A stretch of DNA of 57,976 nucleotides from Gammaproteobacteria bacterium (GCA_018820395.1 JAHJOG010000125.1:1-57976); one strand, 5' to 3'. Positions 26,232 to 35,365 are shown, counted from the first letter of the stretch. Notes: a model not told the origin generated them from the sequence alone. Made by a program: numbers and translations.

Positions 26232-28583
26232 ATGCAAAAGAAGTCGAGAAGGCTGGGTGCACCGCGCGCGCCGCAACTCAAGACAACGGGCGTCGCGCCC
26301 GCCATCGTGCGCAACAGCGCCCTGATGGGAATTTCAGCCGCCATGCTGATGCCGCTGTGCGCCGCCGCGCAGTCTTCGCCGGCAAACGAGGCCGCCACGC
26401 TCATGCCCGCCATCACGGTCGAAGGCGAAAAGATCGATCCCAATCCCAATGCGGAAGTCGGCTCGCCGTACAAGGCCAAGACCTCCGGCGACGAGCGGCA
26501 CACTCGCCCGCTGGCGGAAACGCCGCAGACCATCACGGTCATCACCAAAGACGCGATCGACGATTCCGGCAAGACCGATCTCAGGCAGATCCTCGACGGC
26601 CAGCCGGGCATCACGCTCGGCACCGGCGAAAACGGCAACCAGTTCGGCGATCGCTACATCATTCGCGGTCAGGAGGCGCGCAGCGACGTGTTCGTGGACG
26701 GCCTGCGCGACCCGGGCATGACCACACGCGAGAGCTTCGCGATCGAGCAGCTCGAGATCACGAAAGGGCCCAACTCGAGCTTTGCGGGCCGCGGCAGCGC
26801 AGGTGGCGCCATCAACGCGATCACCAAGCAAGCCACGCTCGACTACGACTTCTACCGCCTGTCGGCCGGATTCGGCACCGACAAGTACCAGCGCTACACG
26901 CTGGACGCCAACAAGGGCTTCACCGACCATTTCGCCTTGCGCGCGAACGCCCTCTACGGCGATGAAGACGTGCCCGGCCGCTCGCCGGCCTCTCGCACGC
27001 GCAAGGGTCTGGCGCTGTCGGGCCTCTACGAGGTCAACCGGGATCTGTCCATCACGCTCGACTATTACGGGCTGCGAGCCAAGGACAGCCCCGACCTGGG
27101 CTACTACCTCGTCGGTACCGTGCCCAACCGCGTGCCCGCAAGCTACGTGCCGGTCTACACACAGGCGCAAGACTTCCAGCGCTCCGATGTCGACACCTTC
27201 ACGGCGCGCATCAAATACTCGCTGGCCCCCAACCTCAAGCTGACCAACCTCACCCGCTACGGGACCTCCGACAACGGCTACGTGGTCACCGGCGCCCGAA
27301 GCGCCACCGGCTACCTGGGCGCAAACACCTACCAGACCGGCTCGCTCAGCACGCACAACGGTTGGCAGGACGTCAACTACTTCGCCAACCAGACCAACCT
27401 GCGCTGGGACACCGATCTCTTCGGCAAGAAGAACGAGTTCATCTTCAGCGCCGAGTACTCGGATCACCACGTGGTCAAGGGCACCTACAACATCAACAAC
27501 GCGGGCGCGTTCAATTGCCGCACCTCGGCGACGACACGGGTCAACAATTCGTACTGCACGACCGACGCGTTAGGCAACACGGCCAATGGGCTGAACACCC
27601 TCCTCAACCGGCAGATCACCCCGGGATACTGGAACGCCGACTGGCGAGTGAAGACCTTCTCGTTGGCGGCAATGGACACGGTCGACCTGACCGACCGCCT
27701 CACCGCCTTCGGCGGCGTGCGCGCCGACCGCTTCGACTTCGAGCTCGACACCCGCAGCAACACCGGCGTGGTGGCTAACTACCCTTACAGCGGCACGATC
27801 TGGAACGGCCACTTCGGGCTGGCCTATAAGCTCAACCCGAAGGGCATCGTCTACGCCAGCATGGGCAGCTCAGCGGACATCAATGGCGGCGAGTCCGACG
27901 TCGGCACCAACAGCGGGTACGGCGGCGTGGTGATCTACAACGGTTCCGTCGCGGATTCGAAGCCCGAGCGCTCGTTCAACTTCGAACTGGGTACCAAGTG
28001 GAACCTGCTGGACGACAAGCTGCTGGCGACGGCAGCCATTTTCCAGACCACCAAGAAAGACGTGACCGAAGGCGCGGACTACGACACGGTCGGCACCTTC
28101 AACACCGGCAAGAACCGGGTCCGCGGCGTGGAGTTCGGCCTGGTCGGCAATGTCACCGACAAGCTGACGACCCAGGTGGGCGTGGCCTTCATGAAGTCGA
28201 AGGTGCTCGAGTCCGCCACAGCATCGAACCTCGGCAAGCCGCTCAGCAACTTTGCCGACCGCTCGGCTTCCGCGCAGTTCAAGTACCAGGCCACGAGCGC
28301 GTTCTCGTTCGGCGCCGCCGCCCGCTACGAAAGCCAGCGTTGCGCGGGCCAGCCCGACACCGCGGCCGGCATCGACACCTACGGGCGTTGCACGCAGCCG
28401 GTGCCTTCCTATACGGTGTATGACTTGTTCGCGGCCTATCGTTTCAACAAGCATCTCGACATGCGCGTCAACGTGCTGAACGTGGCCGACAAGGACTACT
28501 ATCTGGCCGCTTATCGGTCGGGATCTTTCCTGTACAAGGGCGACGGAAGGGCGCTGCGAGTGACCTTCGACTACGAGTTCTGA
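26232..28583 (+). CDS. TonB-dependent siderophore receptor (Fiu/PiuA-like)
   Basis: A 783-residue outer-membrane receptor that imports ferric siderophore using TonB energy. A long leader ends MLMPLCAAAQ (about 31-47). A plug domain follows (TPQTITVITKDAIDDSGKTD, YIIRGQEARSDVFVDGLRD, ITKGPNSSFAGRGSAGGAIN), then a 22-strand barrel ending in the C-terminal phenylalanine of VTFDYEF. The plug and the CR/CT pairs in the loops fit the catecholate-type Fiu/BfrE group, but substrate cannot be fixed. GGAGGA precedes the ATG at 26232. It heads an operon with an FMN oxidase and a PiuC hydroxylase and has a candidate Fur box upstream. Confidence 0.95.
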   Translation: MQKKSRRLGAPRAPQLKTTGVAPAIVRNSALMGISAAMLMPLCAAAQSSPANEAATLMPAITVEGEKIDPNPNAEVGSPYKAKTSGDERHTRPLAETPQTITVITKDAIDDSGKTDLRQILDGQPGITLGTGENGNQFGDRYIIRGQEARSDVFVDGLRDPGMTTRESFAIEQLEITKGPNSSFAGRGSAGGAINAITKQATLDYDFYRLSAGFGTDKYQRYTLDANKGFTDHFALRANALYGDEDVPGRSPASRTRKGLALSGLYEVNRDLSITLDYYGLRAKDSPDLGYYLVGTVPNRVPASYVPVYTQAQDFQRSDVDTFTARIKYSLAPNLKLTNLTRYGTSDNGYVVTGARSATGYLGANTYQTGSLSTHNGWQDVNYFANQTNLRWDTDLFGKKNEFIFSAEYSDHHVVKGTYNINNAGAFNCRTSATTRVNNSYCTTDALGNTANGLNTLLNRQITPGYWNADWRVKTFSLAAMDTVDLTDRLTAFGGVRADRFDFELDTRSNTGVVANYPYSGTIWNGHFGLAYKLNPKGIVYASMGSSADINGGESDVGTNSGYGGVVIYNGSVADSKPERSFNFELGTKWNLLDDKLLATAAIFQTTKKDVTEGADYDTVGTFNTGKNRVRGVEFGLVGNVTDKLTTQVGVAFMKSKVLESATASNLGKPLSNFADRSASAQFKYQATSAFSFGAAARYESQRCAGQPDTAAGIDTYGRCTQPVPSYTVYDLFAAYRFNKHLDMRVNVLNVADKDYYLAAYRSGSFLYKGDGRALRVTFDYEF

Positions 28584-28607
28584 CGCACCGCCCAGCCGCT
28601 TTCCACG

Positions 28608-29744
28608 ATGCGAACCGAATCCGCCCCGCTTCAATCGCCTGCGCCTCTCGACCTGATTCCGCCGCAGGTTCGCGCCGCGCAGGACTACGAGACGCTGGCC
28701 ACCGACTTCATCGAGCCGGCGCGCCTGGCCTACGTGGCGGGCGGCGCGGGGCATGACCAGACCGCTTCGGCCAACCGGAGCGCGTTCTCCGCATGGTCGA
28801 TGCTGCCGAGAGTCCTGCGGGACGTGACCGCAGGACACACGCGGCTCTCGTTGGCCAACGAGAACCTGGCCCATCCGATTCTTCTGGCGCCGGTCGCGCA
28901 TCAGCGCCTCGTTCACGCGCGCGCCGAGATCGAGACCGCGCGGGCCGCCGAAGCGACGCAGAGCTGCATGGTCGCCAGCACGCTGTCGTCCGTGGCGCTG
29001 GAGGACATCGCACGCGCAGCCGGACCGCACAAGTGGTTCCAGCTGTACTTCCAGCCGCAGCGTGCGGACACGCTCGGTCTGGTTCGCCGCGCGGAACAGG
29101 CTGGCTTCGGGGCGCTCGTCGTCACGCTCGATGCCACGCTCCAGGCGCCGAGTTTGCGTGCGTTGCGTGCGGGCTTTCGGATGCCGCCCGAGTGCGTTGC
29201 GGCAAATCTGCGCGACGCGTCGCGGCCACCGGAGCTGCCCGCACTGCAGCCCGGCGACAGCCGCATCTTCCAAGGCCTCATGCGCGGCGCGCCCACGTTG
29301 CAAGACCTCGAGTGGCTGCTGGCACAAACCACGCTGCCCGTCTGGATCAAGGGCGTGCTCCACGCTGGTGACGCGGCTGTTTTGGCCACCTCCGGCGCTT
29401 GCGGACTCATCGTGTCCAACCACGGCGGGCGTACCCTCGACGGCGCACCGTCGAGCCTGCAGATGCTTCCGGCGATCCGAGCCGCGGTGCCGTCTCGCTT
29501 TCCGTTGCTGTTCGACGGCGGCGTGCGCAGCGGCGCCGACGCGTTCAAGGCCATCGCGTTGGGCGCCGACGCTGTGATGGTGGGTCGATTGCAGGTGTAT
29601 GCGTTGAGCGTGGCCGGCGCACTGGGCGTCGCCCACATGATCAAGCTGATGCGCGAAGAGCTCGAAGCCAGCATGGCCTTTGCCGGGTGCGCCACGCTCG
29701 AGGAAGTGCGGGCGGACTGCCTGACGCCTGCTTGCATGACGTAA
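28608..29744 (+). CDS. FMN-dependent alpha-hydroxy-acid oxidase/dehydrogenase
   Basis: A 378-residue TIM-barrel flavoprotein of the LldD/glycolate-oxidase family, which oxidises 2-hydroxy acids to 2-oxo acids. Catalytic H272 and R275 lie in [14 protein letters not shown]; the phosphate-binding parts [21 protein letters not shown] and VMVGR follow. The usual SNHGxRQ has Thr where Gln is expected. It is 24 bp after the receptor and 10 bp before piuC, so it is embedded in an iron-uptake operon, an unusual place for the family. A role in handling hydroxy-carboxylate siderophore parts is speculation; a lactate-type oxidase is the simple alternative. Confidence 0.9.
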   Translation: MRTESAPLQSPAPLDLIPPQVRAAQDYETLATDFIEPARLAYVAGGAGHDQTASANRSAFSAWSMLPRVLRDVTAGHTRLSLANENLAHPILLAPVAHQRLVHARAEIETARAAEATQSCMVASTLSSVALEDIARAAGPHKWFQLYFQPQRADTLGLVRRAEQAGFGALVVTLDATLQAPSLRALRAGFRMPPECVAANLRDASRPPELPALQPGDSRIFQGLMRGAPTLQDLEWLLAQTTLPVWIKGVLHAGDAAVLATSGACGLIVSNHGGRTLDGAPSSLQMLPAIRAAVPSRFPLLFDGGVRSGADAFKAIALGADAVMVGRLQVYALSVAGALGVAHMIKLMREELEASMAFAGCATLEEVRADCLTPACMT

Positions 29745-29754
29745 AAGGTCCGCC

Positions 29755-30438
29755 ATGCTGCACGTCATCGAGAAATTACTGGACGTCGAAGAGCTCCGTC
29801 AAATTCGTCGGCAACTCGACGCGGCGCCCTGGCGCGACGGCGGCGCGACAGCGGGCGCGATGGCGCGCGGGGTCAAGCAAAACCTGCAACTCGACGACAG
29901 CACCGAGCCCGCGGTCAGTCTGGCGGCACAGATCATGCGGCGGCTCGGTGGACATCCTCTCTTCATCTCGGCGGCGCTGCCCCGACGGATCTATCCGCCG
30001 AAGTTCAACCGATACACGGGCGGCGGCACCTACGGCGCGCACGTCGACAGTGCCGTGCTCCAGGTTCCAGGCACCGGCACGACGATGCGCAGCGACCTGT
30101 CGGCGACGCTCTTTCTGTGCGCGGCCGATGAATACGACGGCGGCGAACTGCAGATCGAGTCGCCCCTCGGCATGCAGTCGTTCAAGCTCGGCGCCGGCGA
30201 TCTGCTGCTGTACCCTTCCGGCGCTTTGCATCGCGTCACGCCCGTCACGCGAGGCGCGCGCATCGCCTCGTTCTTCTGGGTCGAGAGCCTGGTGGCCGAC
30301 GCCGCTGCGCGGTCGCTGCTTTTCGAACTCGACCAGACGATCCAGAAGCTCACGCAGGCAGTTCCCGAGCACCAGGCCGAACTGTTGAGTCTAAGCGGCA
30401 CGTATCACAACCTCCTGCGCCGATGGGCAAAGCCCTGA
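29755..30438 (+). CDS. piuC: PKHD-type Fe(II)/2-oxoglutarate hydroxylase PiuC
   Basis: A 227-residue dioxygenase of the PiuC/YbiX family, found next to Fiu/PiuA-type receptors. The iron-binding facial triad is H96 and D98 in [10 protein letters not shown] and H159 in [12 protein letters not shown], with 2-oxoglutarate-binding R169. The C-terminal helices ([34 protein letters not shown]) are typical. Its substrate is not settled; it is thought to act on iron-uptake components or iron sensing. Confidence 0.95.
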   Translation: MLHVIEKLLDVEELRQIRRQLDAAPWRDGGATAGAMARGVKQNLQLDDSTEPAVSLAAQIMRRLGGHPLFISAALPRRIYPPKFNRYTGGGTYGAHVDSAVLQVPGTGTTMRSDLSATLFLCAADEYDGGELQIESPLGMQSFKLGAGDLLLYPSGALHRVTPVTRGARIASFFWVESLVADAAARSLLFELDQTIQKLTQAVPEHQAELLSLSGTYHNLLRRWAKP

Positions 30439-30483
30439 AGCATTTCTTTATCCAGACGATCTCCGTACCCAGAAAGGACTCCC

Positions 30484-30756
30484 ATGAATCTGTCTCTTCG
30501 CCTCCTGACCTCCGCTGCCATCCTGTCCATCGCCGGCTCCGCCTGGGCCCACGGCGACGTTCGCTGCCCGGCTCATCCCAAGAGCGAATGGCGGCCGCAC
30601 ACCGAGCTCGAGCAGAAGCTCACCAAGGAAGGCTGGACCATTCGCCGGATGGAAACCACGCCGAGTTGCTACGAGGTCTACGCCAAGACCCCGGACGGGA
30701 AGCGCGTCGAAGCCTTCTTCGACCCCAAGACCTTCCAGCGCGTTGAGCCCAAGTGA
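30484..30756 (+). CDS. Periplasmic PepSY-like small protein
   Basis: A 90-residue protein with a cleavable signal (about 1-22, ending GSAWA). The mature part matches a single PepSY (PepSY_2) unit: LEQKLTKEGWTIRRMETTPSCYEVYAKTPDGKRVEAFFDPKTFQ. Two cysteines (in VRCPAH and PSCYEV) could form a disulfide or bind metal. AAAGGA precedes the ATG. It runs directly into the cytochrome b561 gene, a common pairing in which the PepSY protein may regulate or ligand the redox protein. Confidence 0.85.
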   Translation: MNLSLRLLTSAAILSIAGSAWAHGDVRCPAHPKSEWRPHTELEQKLTKEGWTIRRMETTPSCYEVYAKTPDGKRVEAFFDPKTFQRVEPK

Positions 30757-31285
30757 CGTGAAGGTCTGGGACCGGCCCGTGCGCCTGCTGCACTGGGTGC
30801 TGGTCCTGACTGTCGTGCCTGCGTGGGTGACTGGCGGGCGCACCGACTCCGTTCACGAATGGCTGGGTTACGCCGCGGCCGCCGTAGTGGCCGCGCGGCT
30901 GGTATGGGGCGTGCTGGGCAGTCGATACGCGCGCTTTCGGCAGTTCGTCCGCGGACCCGCCTGGACCCTGCGTTACGCATCGGCAGTCGCTGCGCATCGC
31001 GCGCCGCGCTACCTCGGTCACAACCCGCTGGGCGGGTGGATGGCGGTCACGTTATTGGCCTGCGTCGGATGTCTCTCGCTGAGCGGCTTTCTCTACATCT
31101 CCGACTGGCTGTGGGGCTACGCCTGGCTCTACTGGACGCATTTCGTCCTGGGCTGGCTGCTCGTCGCACTCGTGGCACTCCATCTGGCCGGCGTTGCATT
31201 CAGCAGCTGGCAGCATCGCGAAAACCTGGTGCGCGCCATGGTGACCGGCAAGAAGGCCGCCCCCGGCGAGGCAGACGTGGTTTGA
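30743..31285 (+). CDS. Cytochrome b561-family membrane protein
   Basis: A 180-residue protein with four membrane helices and histidines suited to haem b: RLLHWVLVLT (helix 1), SVHEWLGYAAA (helix 2), and WTHFVLGWLLVALVALHLAG (helix 4). It probably moves electrons between quinol and a periplasmic partner. The TTG start at 30743 overlaps the PepSY stop by 14 bp; a GTG at 30758, 2 bp after that stop, is an equally good start. Last gene of the iron operon, convergent with moaC 10 bp away. Confidence 0.88.
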   Translation: MSPSDVKVWDRPVRLLHWVLVLTVVPAWVTGGRTDSVHEWLGYAAAAVVAARLVWGVLGSRYARFRQFVRGPAWTLRYASAVAAHRAPRYLGHNPLGGWMAVTLLACVGCLSLSGFLYISDWLWGYAWLYWTHFVLGWLLVALVALHLAGVAFSSWQHRENLVRAMVTGKKAAPGEADVV

Positions 31286-31295
31286 GCATTCGAGC

Positions 31296-31778
31296 TCAGA
31301 TCTCTGCCACCCAGCTCCCCGACTTCCCGCCGTGTTTCTCCAGCACATGCACGTCGGTGATGCGCATGCCGCGGTCGACCGCCTTGCACATGTCGTAGAT
31401 GGTGAGCAGCGCGACCTGCACGGCGGTCAGGGCTTCCATTTCGACGCCGGTCGCGCCGACCGTTTCGACCGTCGCGGTGCAGGCCACTTGCGGCGGTCCG
31501 CCTTCGGCCATCGCAAACGCAATGGCGACGCGCGTCAGGGCGAGGGGATGGCACAGCGGGATCAGGTCGCTGGTCTTCTTGGCTGCTTGAATGCCGGCGA
31601 TGCGCGCGATGCCCAGGACATCGCCTTTTCTGGCCGTCCCGGATTCGATCAGCGCCAGCGTCGAAGCCTGCATCTCGATGCGGCCCGTCGCTACTGCGAC
31701 GCGGTGCGTCGCTGCCTTGCCGGCCACGTCGACCATGTGGGCCTGGCCCTGCGCGTCAAAATGGGTGAGAGAACTCAT
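31296..31778 (-). CDS. moaC: Cyclic pyranopterin monophosphate synthase
   Basis: A 160-residue MoaC of molybdenum-cofactor biosynthesis, converting the MoaA product to cyclic pyranopterin monophosphate. Motifs: [47 protein letters not shown] and [11 protein letters not shown], with catalytic D129 and K132, then the C-terminal KHGGKSG. The ATG at 31778 gives the standard N-terminus ([18 protein letters not shown]); an upstream ATG at 31823 does not. It is divergent from the M48 protease gene. Confidence 0.96.
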   Translation of the reverse strand: MSSLTHFDAQGQAHMVDVAGKAATHRVAVATGRIEMQASTLALIESGTARKGDVLGIARIAGIQAAKKTSDLIPLCHPLALTRVAIAFAMAEGGPPQVACTATVETVGATGVEMEALTAVQVALLTIYDMCKAVDRGMRITDVHVLEKHGGKSGSWVAEI

Positions 31779-31832
31779 GATTGAACATTCCGGAGCTTGT
31801 CGCATCATACGAGTCCGAGACACAGACGACCG

Positions 31833-33431
31833 ATGACTCGCTCGAACCTTTCACCCATCGAACACCCCGGCCAACGCACCTGGCGAAGGCGCCTCCAGGC
31901 GATGTGCGCGGCCCTGCTGATTGCGTGCCAGCTTGCCGTCGTGCCCTTCGCGCAAGCGCAGCTGCCGGGCATGGGCGACGGCGAGATGACCGCGAGCGCC
32001 GAGCGGGCCCTCGGCGACCAGATCGCTCGCGAGTTGTACCGCGACCCCGACTACATCGACGATCCGGTCATCGCCGAGTATGTCGACAAGATCTGGCAGC
32101 GCCTGCTCGCGGCCGCGCGAACGCGCGGCGAACTGACGCCCGAACTCGACGAGCGCTTTGCGTGGACGGTGCTGCTCGGCCGCGATCGGAACATCAACGC
32201 CTTCGCGCTCCCCGGCGGCTATCTCGGACTGAACCTGGGGCTGGTGGCGATCGTCGGTAGCCGAGACGAGCTCGCCACCGTGCTCGGCCACGAGCTGTCG
32301 CACGTGACGCAGCGGCATATCGCCCGGATCATGAGCAAACAGGGCCAGCAGTTGCCGCTCATGATCGCCGGGATGCTGTTGGGCATGATCGCAGCCAGCA
32401 GGAGCCGCAGTCCCGATGCCGGGCAGGCCGTGCTGATGGGAAGCCAGGCGGCGTTCATGCAAAGCCAGCTCGGCTTCTCGCGCGACATGGAGCGCGAGGC
32501 CGACCGCGTCGGCTTCGGCATCATGACGCAGGCCGGCTTCGCGCCACAGGGCGCCGCGGCCATGTTCGAAAAGCTCCAGTACGCGTCGCGTCTCAACGAC
32601 AACGGCTCGTACCCCTACCTGCGCAGCCACCCCCTCAACAGCGAGCGGATTTCCGACATGCAGGGCCGCTTCCAGTTCAGGAACACCGACGGGGCGGGCA
32701 AGGGCGGCGGCGCCGCCCTGCCACTGCAGATGGACCACGCCCTGATCGCATCGCGCGCACGCGTGCTGACCCGCCCTGGCGTCGATGAATTGCGGCTCCT
32801 GGTCAACGCGGCTTCGAGCGGCGAGTTCGCAGGTGCGTCTGCGCCCCGGCAGGCGGGCACGCTCTACGCAGCAGCGCTGGCAGCGAACGAGATGCGCGAC
32901 TTCCGCGCCGCGAGGTCGCTCGCTCAGCGTCTTGTTGCACGCACGGCCGACGATCCGTCCGCCACGCGTCTTGCGCGCCTGCTGTCCGCAGAGATCGAGC
33001 TGGCAGCCGGTGCGCCCGACAAGGCGGCTGCGCTGCTCGATGCCAAGGCCAAGGGCCGGCCCGAAATGATTCTTGCAGCGCAGGCTGCGGTGGCAACACG
33101 CACTCCGGCGCCGATGGTCGCGCCGCTGCGCGATTGGGTGGCCGTGCATCCGCGCGACGCCACGGCGTGGCGAACCCTTTCGAGCCTCTACGGCGCCCAA
33201 GGCGACACCTTGCGCGCCATCCGCTCCGATGCCGAAGCCAATGTCGCGACGCTCGACTATCCGGGCGCGCGCGACCGGCTGAGGGCCGCACAGGAACTGG
33301 TGCGCACGAGCCTTCAGGGCGGTCCCGGCGCGGTGCCCGTCGATCACTACGAGGCATCGATCATCGACACCCGCGCGCGGGCGGTCGACGTCCTGGTGAA
33401 GGAGCAGGCGGCCGAGCCGCCTCTCAAGTAG
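31833..33431 (+). CDS. M48-family metalloprotease, BepA/YfgC-like
   Basis: A 532-residue periplasmic protease-chaperone with a signal peptide ending FAQAQ (about 43). The zinc motif is [12 protein letters not shown] (H153, E154, H157), with the third ligand in [13 protein letters not shown]-terminal region of about 250 residues is helical and Ala-rich, resembling the TPR array of BepA, which checks outer-membrane protein and LptD assembly. ATG 31833 is used: the peptide then has an N-region, arginines and a hydrophobic core in normal order. Confidence 0.93.
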   Translation: MTRSNLSPIEHPGQRTWRRRLQAMCAALLIACQLAVVPFAQAQLPGMGDGEMTASAERALGDQIARELYRDPDYIDDPVIAEYVDKIWQRLLAAARTRGELTPELDERFAWTVLLGRDRNINAFALPGGYLGLNLGLVAIVGSRDELATVLGHELSHVTQRHIARIMSKQGQQLPLMIAGMLLGMIAASRSRSPDAGQAVLMGSQAAFMQSQLGFSRDMEREADRVGFGIMTQAGFAPQGAAAMFEKLQYASRLNDNGSYPYLRSHPLNSERISDMQGRFQFRNTDGAGKGGGAALPLQMDHALIASRARVLTRPGVDELRLLVNAASSGEFAGASAPRQAGTLYAAALAANEMRDFRAARSLAQRLVARTADDPSATRLARLLSAEIELAAGAPDKAAALLDAKAKGRPEMILAAQAAVATRTPAPMVAPLRDWVAVHPRDATAWRTLSSLYGAQGDTLRAIRSDAEANVATLDYPGARDRLRAAQELVRTSLQGGPGAVPVDHYEASIIDTRARAVDVLVKEQAAEPPLK

Positions 33432-33792
33432 CGGGCGGCCGGGACTTGGTGAACAAGCCGCCAAGAGCCGCTTCGATGATGAGACCGAGCAGCGAATAGA
33501 GCAGTGAGCCGACCAGGGCGGCAAGGAACCCGCTGACCTGGAAGCCGCCGAGCAGTCCCGACGCTGCCCAGAACAACAAGGCGTTGATCACGAACAGGAA
33601 AAGGCCGAGCGTGACGATGGTGACCGGCAAGGTCAGGACCACCAGCACCGGCCGAAGCACCATGTTGAGCAGGCCGATCACGGCCGCGGCGATCAGTGCC
33701 GAACCGAAGCTCGTCACCGTCACGCCGCTGTAGACATAGGCCACCGTCAGCAGCGCGAGCGCGCTGAGCAGCCATTTGGCGAGCAAACGCAT
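33424..33792 (-). CDS. Holin superfamily IV-like (PF04020-type) membrane protein
   Basis: A 122-residue protein with four membrane helices: LLSALALLTVAYVYSG, FGSALIAAAVIGLLNMVLRPVL, ITLPVTIVTLGLFLFVINALLF-type and GFLAALVGSLLYSLLGLII. The NMVLRPVL motif is characteristic of this small membrane family, named after phage holins but mostly chromosomal and not phage-associated. It lies 13 bp after the unknown gene in the riboswitch-led unit. Its stop region overlaps the M48 gene end by 8 bp. Confidence 0.85.
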   Translation of the reverse strand: MRLLAKWLLSALALLTVAYVYSGVTVTSFGSALIAAAVIGLLNMVLRPVLVVLTLPVTIVTLGLFLFVINALLFWAASGLLGGFQVSGFLAALVGSLLYSLLGLIIEAALGGLFTKSRPPAT

Positions 33793-33805
33793 CGAGTGGT
33801 TCGGG

Positions 33806-34270
33806 CTACTCGGAGAGTTCGTTCGCAAGCATCAGCAAGGCACCCATGCTCAGGGCCGCACCAGGCAGTGCCCAGCCCGAGCGTCCGGGCGGCTGCACGT
33901 CCGGAGCCACGGCTTCCAGGTCGACGCCGATGGTCGGCCGGCGGGCGTCGGTGATCGTTGCCGCACCGTGCGTCAACTTGAGTTGCCGCGTGAGTTCGGT
34001 GAGGTTGCCCTTGGCAAGCACCGTCGTGACCTGGTCGCCGCCGCGCTGGAGCACGGGGAGCAGCTGTTCCTCGACCCGGGCCAGCCACTTCGAACGCCAG
34101 TTCTCCCTGGCGCTGTGGCTCACCCATTTGCTGATGCGCCGCGTCATGCGCGGCGCGCAGGCCACAAGCACCCAGTGACGGGCGCCCTCGTCGGGAGCTT
34201 CGGGAGCGAATTTCGCCAGGAACTCGCGCGCGTAGGCCGCGTCGTCCACGTAGAGAATGATCTTCTTCAT
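33806..34270 (-). CDS. Unknown protein with C-terminal membrane tail, in the Mn-riboswitch operon
   Basis: A 154-residue protein I do not recognise. It starts MKKIILYVDDAAYAREFLAKF, a beta-strand-then-helix opening like Rossmann or universal-stress folds, and has a second strand-like ATITDARRPTIGVDLE. The last 25 residues (GWALPGAALSMGALLMLANEL) are hydrophobic and could anchor it as a tail in the membrane. The ATG at 34270 is 20 bp after terC and the gene ends 13 bp before the holin-like gene, so it should be on the riboswitch-controlled transcript. Confidence 0.75.
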   Translation of the reverse strand: MKKIILYVDDAAYAREFLAKFAPEAPDEGARHWVLVACAPRMTRRISKWVSHSARENWRSKWLARVEEQLLPVLQRGGDQVTTVLAKGNLTELTRQLKLTHGAATITDARRPTIGVDLEAVAPDVQPPGRSGWALPGAALSMGALLMLANELSE

Positions 34271-34290
34271 GCTTGCTCCTTGTCGAGAAA

Positions 34291-35022
34291 TCAGACGGTT
34301 GCGGCCTTCGTCATGCGCCTCGCCGCCACCCACTTGCCGATGGCCAGGACCAGCAACGCGCCGACGATGCCTGCAATGTATTTCACAACGTCGCTCTGCG
34401 CCACCTTGGGAACCCAGGTCCAGGCCGTCGGGTCGGCGAGCGCCGGGTCCGACACGGCCATGGTGCCGGCGATCCACCCGAGCAGCATGCCGCCCGCCGT
34501 GATGATGATCGGGAACCGGTCCATCAACTTGATCACCAGCTGGCTGCCCCACACGATGATCGGGATGCTCACGACAAGACCGAAGATGACCAGCGCCATC
34601 TGGTGGTTCTCGCCCGCGCCCTGCGCCGCGCCGGCGATCGCGATCACGTTGTCGACGCTCATGACGAGGTCGGCCACGATCACCGTCTTGACGGCAGCCC
34701 ACAGCTTGTCGCTCGCGCTGATGTTGCCGTGGGCATCGTCGTGTTCAGGCGCCAGGAGCTTGATGCCGATCCAGACCAGCAGCAGTGCGCCGATGAGCTT
34801 CAGGAACGGAATCGCGAGCAGGGTCAGCGCGAAAAAGATCAGGATCACGCGCAGCACGATCGCCCCGGCCGTGCCCCACAGGATGCCCTGCGTGCGCTGT
34901 GCCGGCGGCAGCTTGCGGCAGGCCAGGGCGATGACGACCGCGTTGTCGCCGCCCAGCAGGATGTCGATCATGATGATCTGGCCGACCGCGACCCAAAATT
35001 CGGGGGTCAAGAACTGTTCCAT
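34291..35022 (-). CDS. TerC-family membrane protein, riboswitch-controlled (predicted Mn2+ exporter)
   Basis: A 243-residue TerC/Alx-like protein with about seven helices. Membrane acidic signatures: MIDILLGGDNAVVIALACR (about 19-37) and IVADLVMSVDNVIAIAGAA. Proteins of this family exported Mn2+ in E. coli (Alx) and Bacillus (MeeF/MeeY), consistent with the yybP-ykoY riboswitch at 35137-35250 upstream. AAGGAG precedes the ATG at 35022. It is followed closely by two small genes on the same strand. A second TerC at 7766 lacks this control. Confidence 0.93.
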   Translation of the reverse strand: MEQFLTPEFWVAVGQIIMIDILLGGDNAVVIALACRKLPPAQRTQGILWGTAGAIVLRVILIFFALTLLAIPFLKLIGALLLVWIGIKLLAPEHDDAHGNISASDKLWAAVKTVIVADLVMSVDNVIAIAGAAQGAGENHQMALVIFGLVVSIPIIVWGSQLVIKLMDRFPIIITAGGMLLGWIAGTMAVSDPALADPTAWTWVPKVAQSDVVKYIAGIVGALLVLAIGKWVAARRMTKAATV

Positions 35023-35108
35023 AGGCTCCTTCGTGCATGCAAATCGGTCCGCGCAGGCGGTGCGAAGCGTTGGACGAGAGGCCTTTGAGGGGCCAGGAGG
35101 TGCAATGG

Positions 35109-35141
35109 CTTCGATCCAACCCGAGCGGGTTCAAATCGAAG
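35109..35141 (-). promoter_or_regulatory. Riboswitch expression-platform hairpin
   Basis: CTTCGAT...ATCGAAG form a 7-bp outer stem with an inner AACCC/GGGTT stem. The left arm overlaps the 3' strand of riboswitch helix P1 (35137-35142), so the two structures exclude each other. No U-tract follows, so the switch may act on translation or on Rho access rather than by intrinsic termination. Confidence 0.6.
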
Positions 35142-35250
35142 GTCTTGCTCGGCAGCGCGAACTGCCCGACAGGCCGGAAGCTAATGCTCCGTATTGACGA
35201 CCTGTCGATGTGCCCCTGTTATAGGAGGTGTGGGAGCTACTCCCCTTCGG
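35137..35250 (-). ncRNA. yybP-ykoY (manganese) riboswitch
   Basis: Read on the minus strand, the leader has the two invariant blocks of this class: GGGGAGTAGC (35245-35236) and GCAAGACCT (35148-35140). Helix P1 pairs CGAAGG (35249-35244) with CCTTCG (35142-35137). Between them CGACAGG/CCTGTCG (35207-35201 with 35173-35167) and GGCAG/CTGCC (35166-35151) form the further helices. A sigma-70 promoter ends just upstream and a competing hairpin lies just downstream. Known members sense Mn2+ and control exporters such as the TerC gene 115 bp on. Confidence 0.9.
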
Positions 35251-35256
35251 TCGTCG

Positions 35257-35285
35257 ATTAAAGCATTCGACGCCGCACATGACAA
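35257..35285 (-). promoter_or_regulatory. Sigma-70 promoter of the riboswitch-terC operon
   Basis: TTGTCA (35285-35280), a 17-bp spacer and TTTAAT (35262-35257). The predicted transcription start falls at the first bases of riboswitch helix P1, the usual arrangement. Confidence 0.75.
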
Positions 35286-35346
35286 CTGCGCACGAAAAGC
35301 GCCCTAAGAATTTGTGCCTTGGAGCGGTCGCCAGTCCTGATGTTGT

Positions 35347-35365
35347 TGCTATCTATAAGATAGCA
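35347..35365. promoter_or_regulatory. Perfect 19-bp palindrome upstream of the Mn operon promoter
   Basis: TGCTATCT-ATA-AGATAGCA, 8-bp arms, AT-rich in a GC-rich background. It lies 62-80 bp upstream of the -35 element and about 70 bp upstream of the divergent DUF3717 gene. Metal regulators such as MntR bind palindromes of this size, but the binder is unknown. Confidence 0.5.

Noticed and set aside
27870..29768. A 632-codon minus-strand frame opposite the receptor and oxidase genes
   Set aside because: Antisense of the iron operon, no recognisable motif or ribosome site.
33424..33792. Prophage lysis gene (holin)
   Set aside because: The family name is historical; no other phage gene is near, and it sits in a metal-linked operon.
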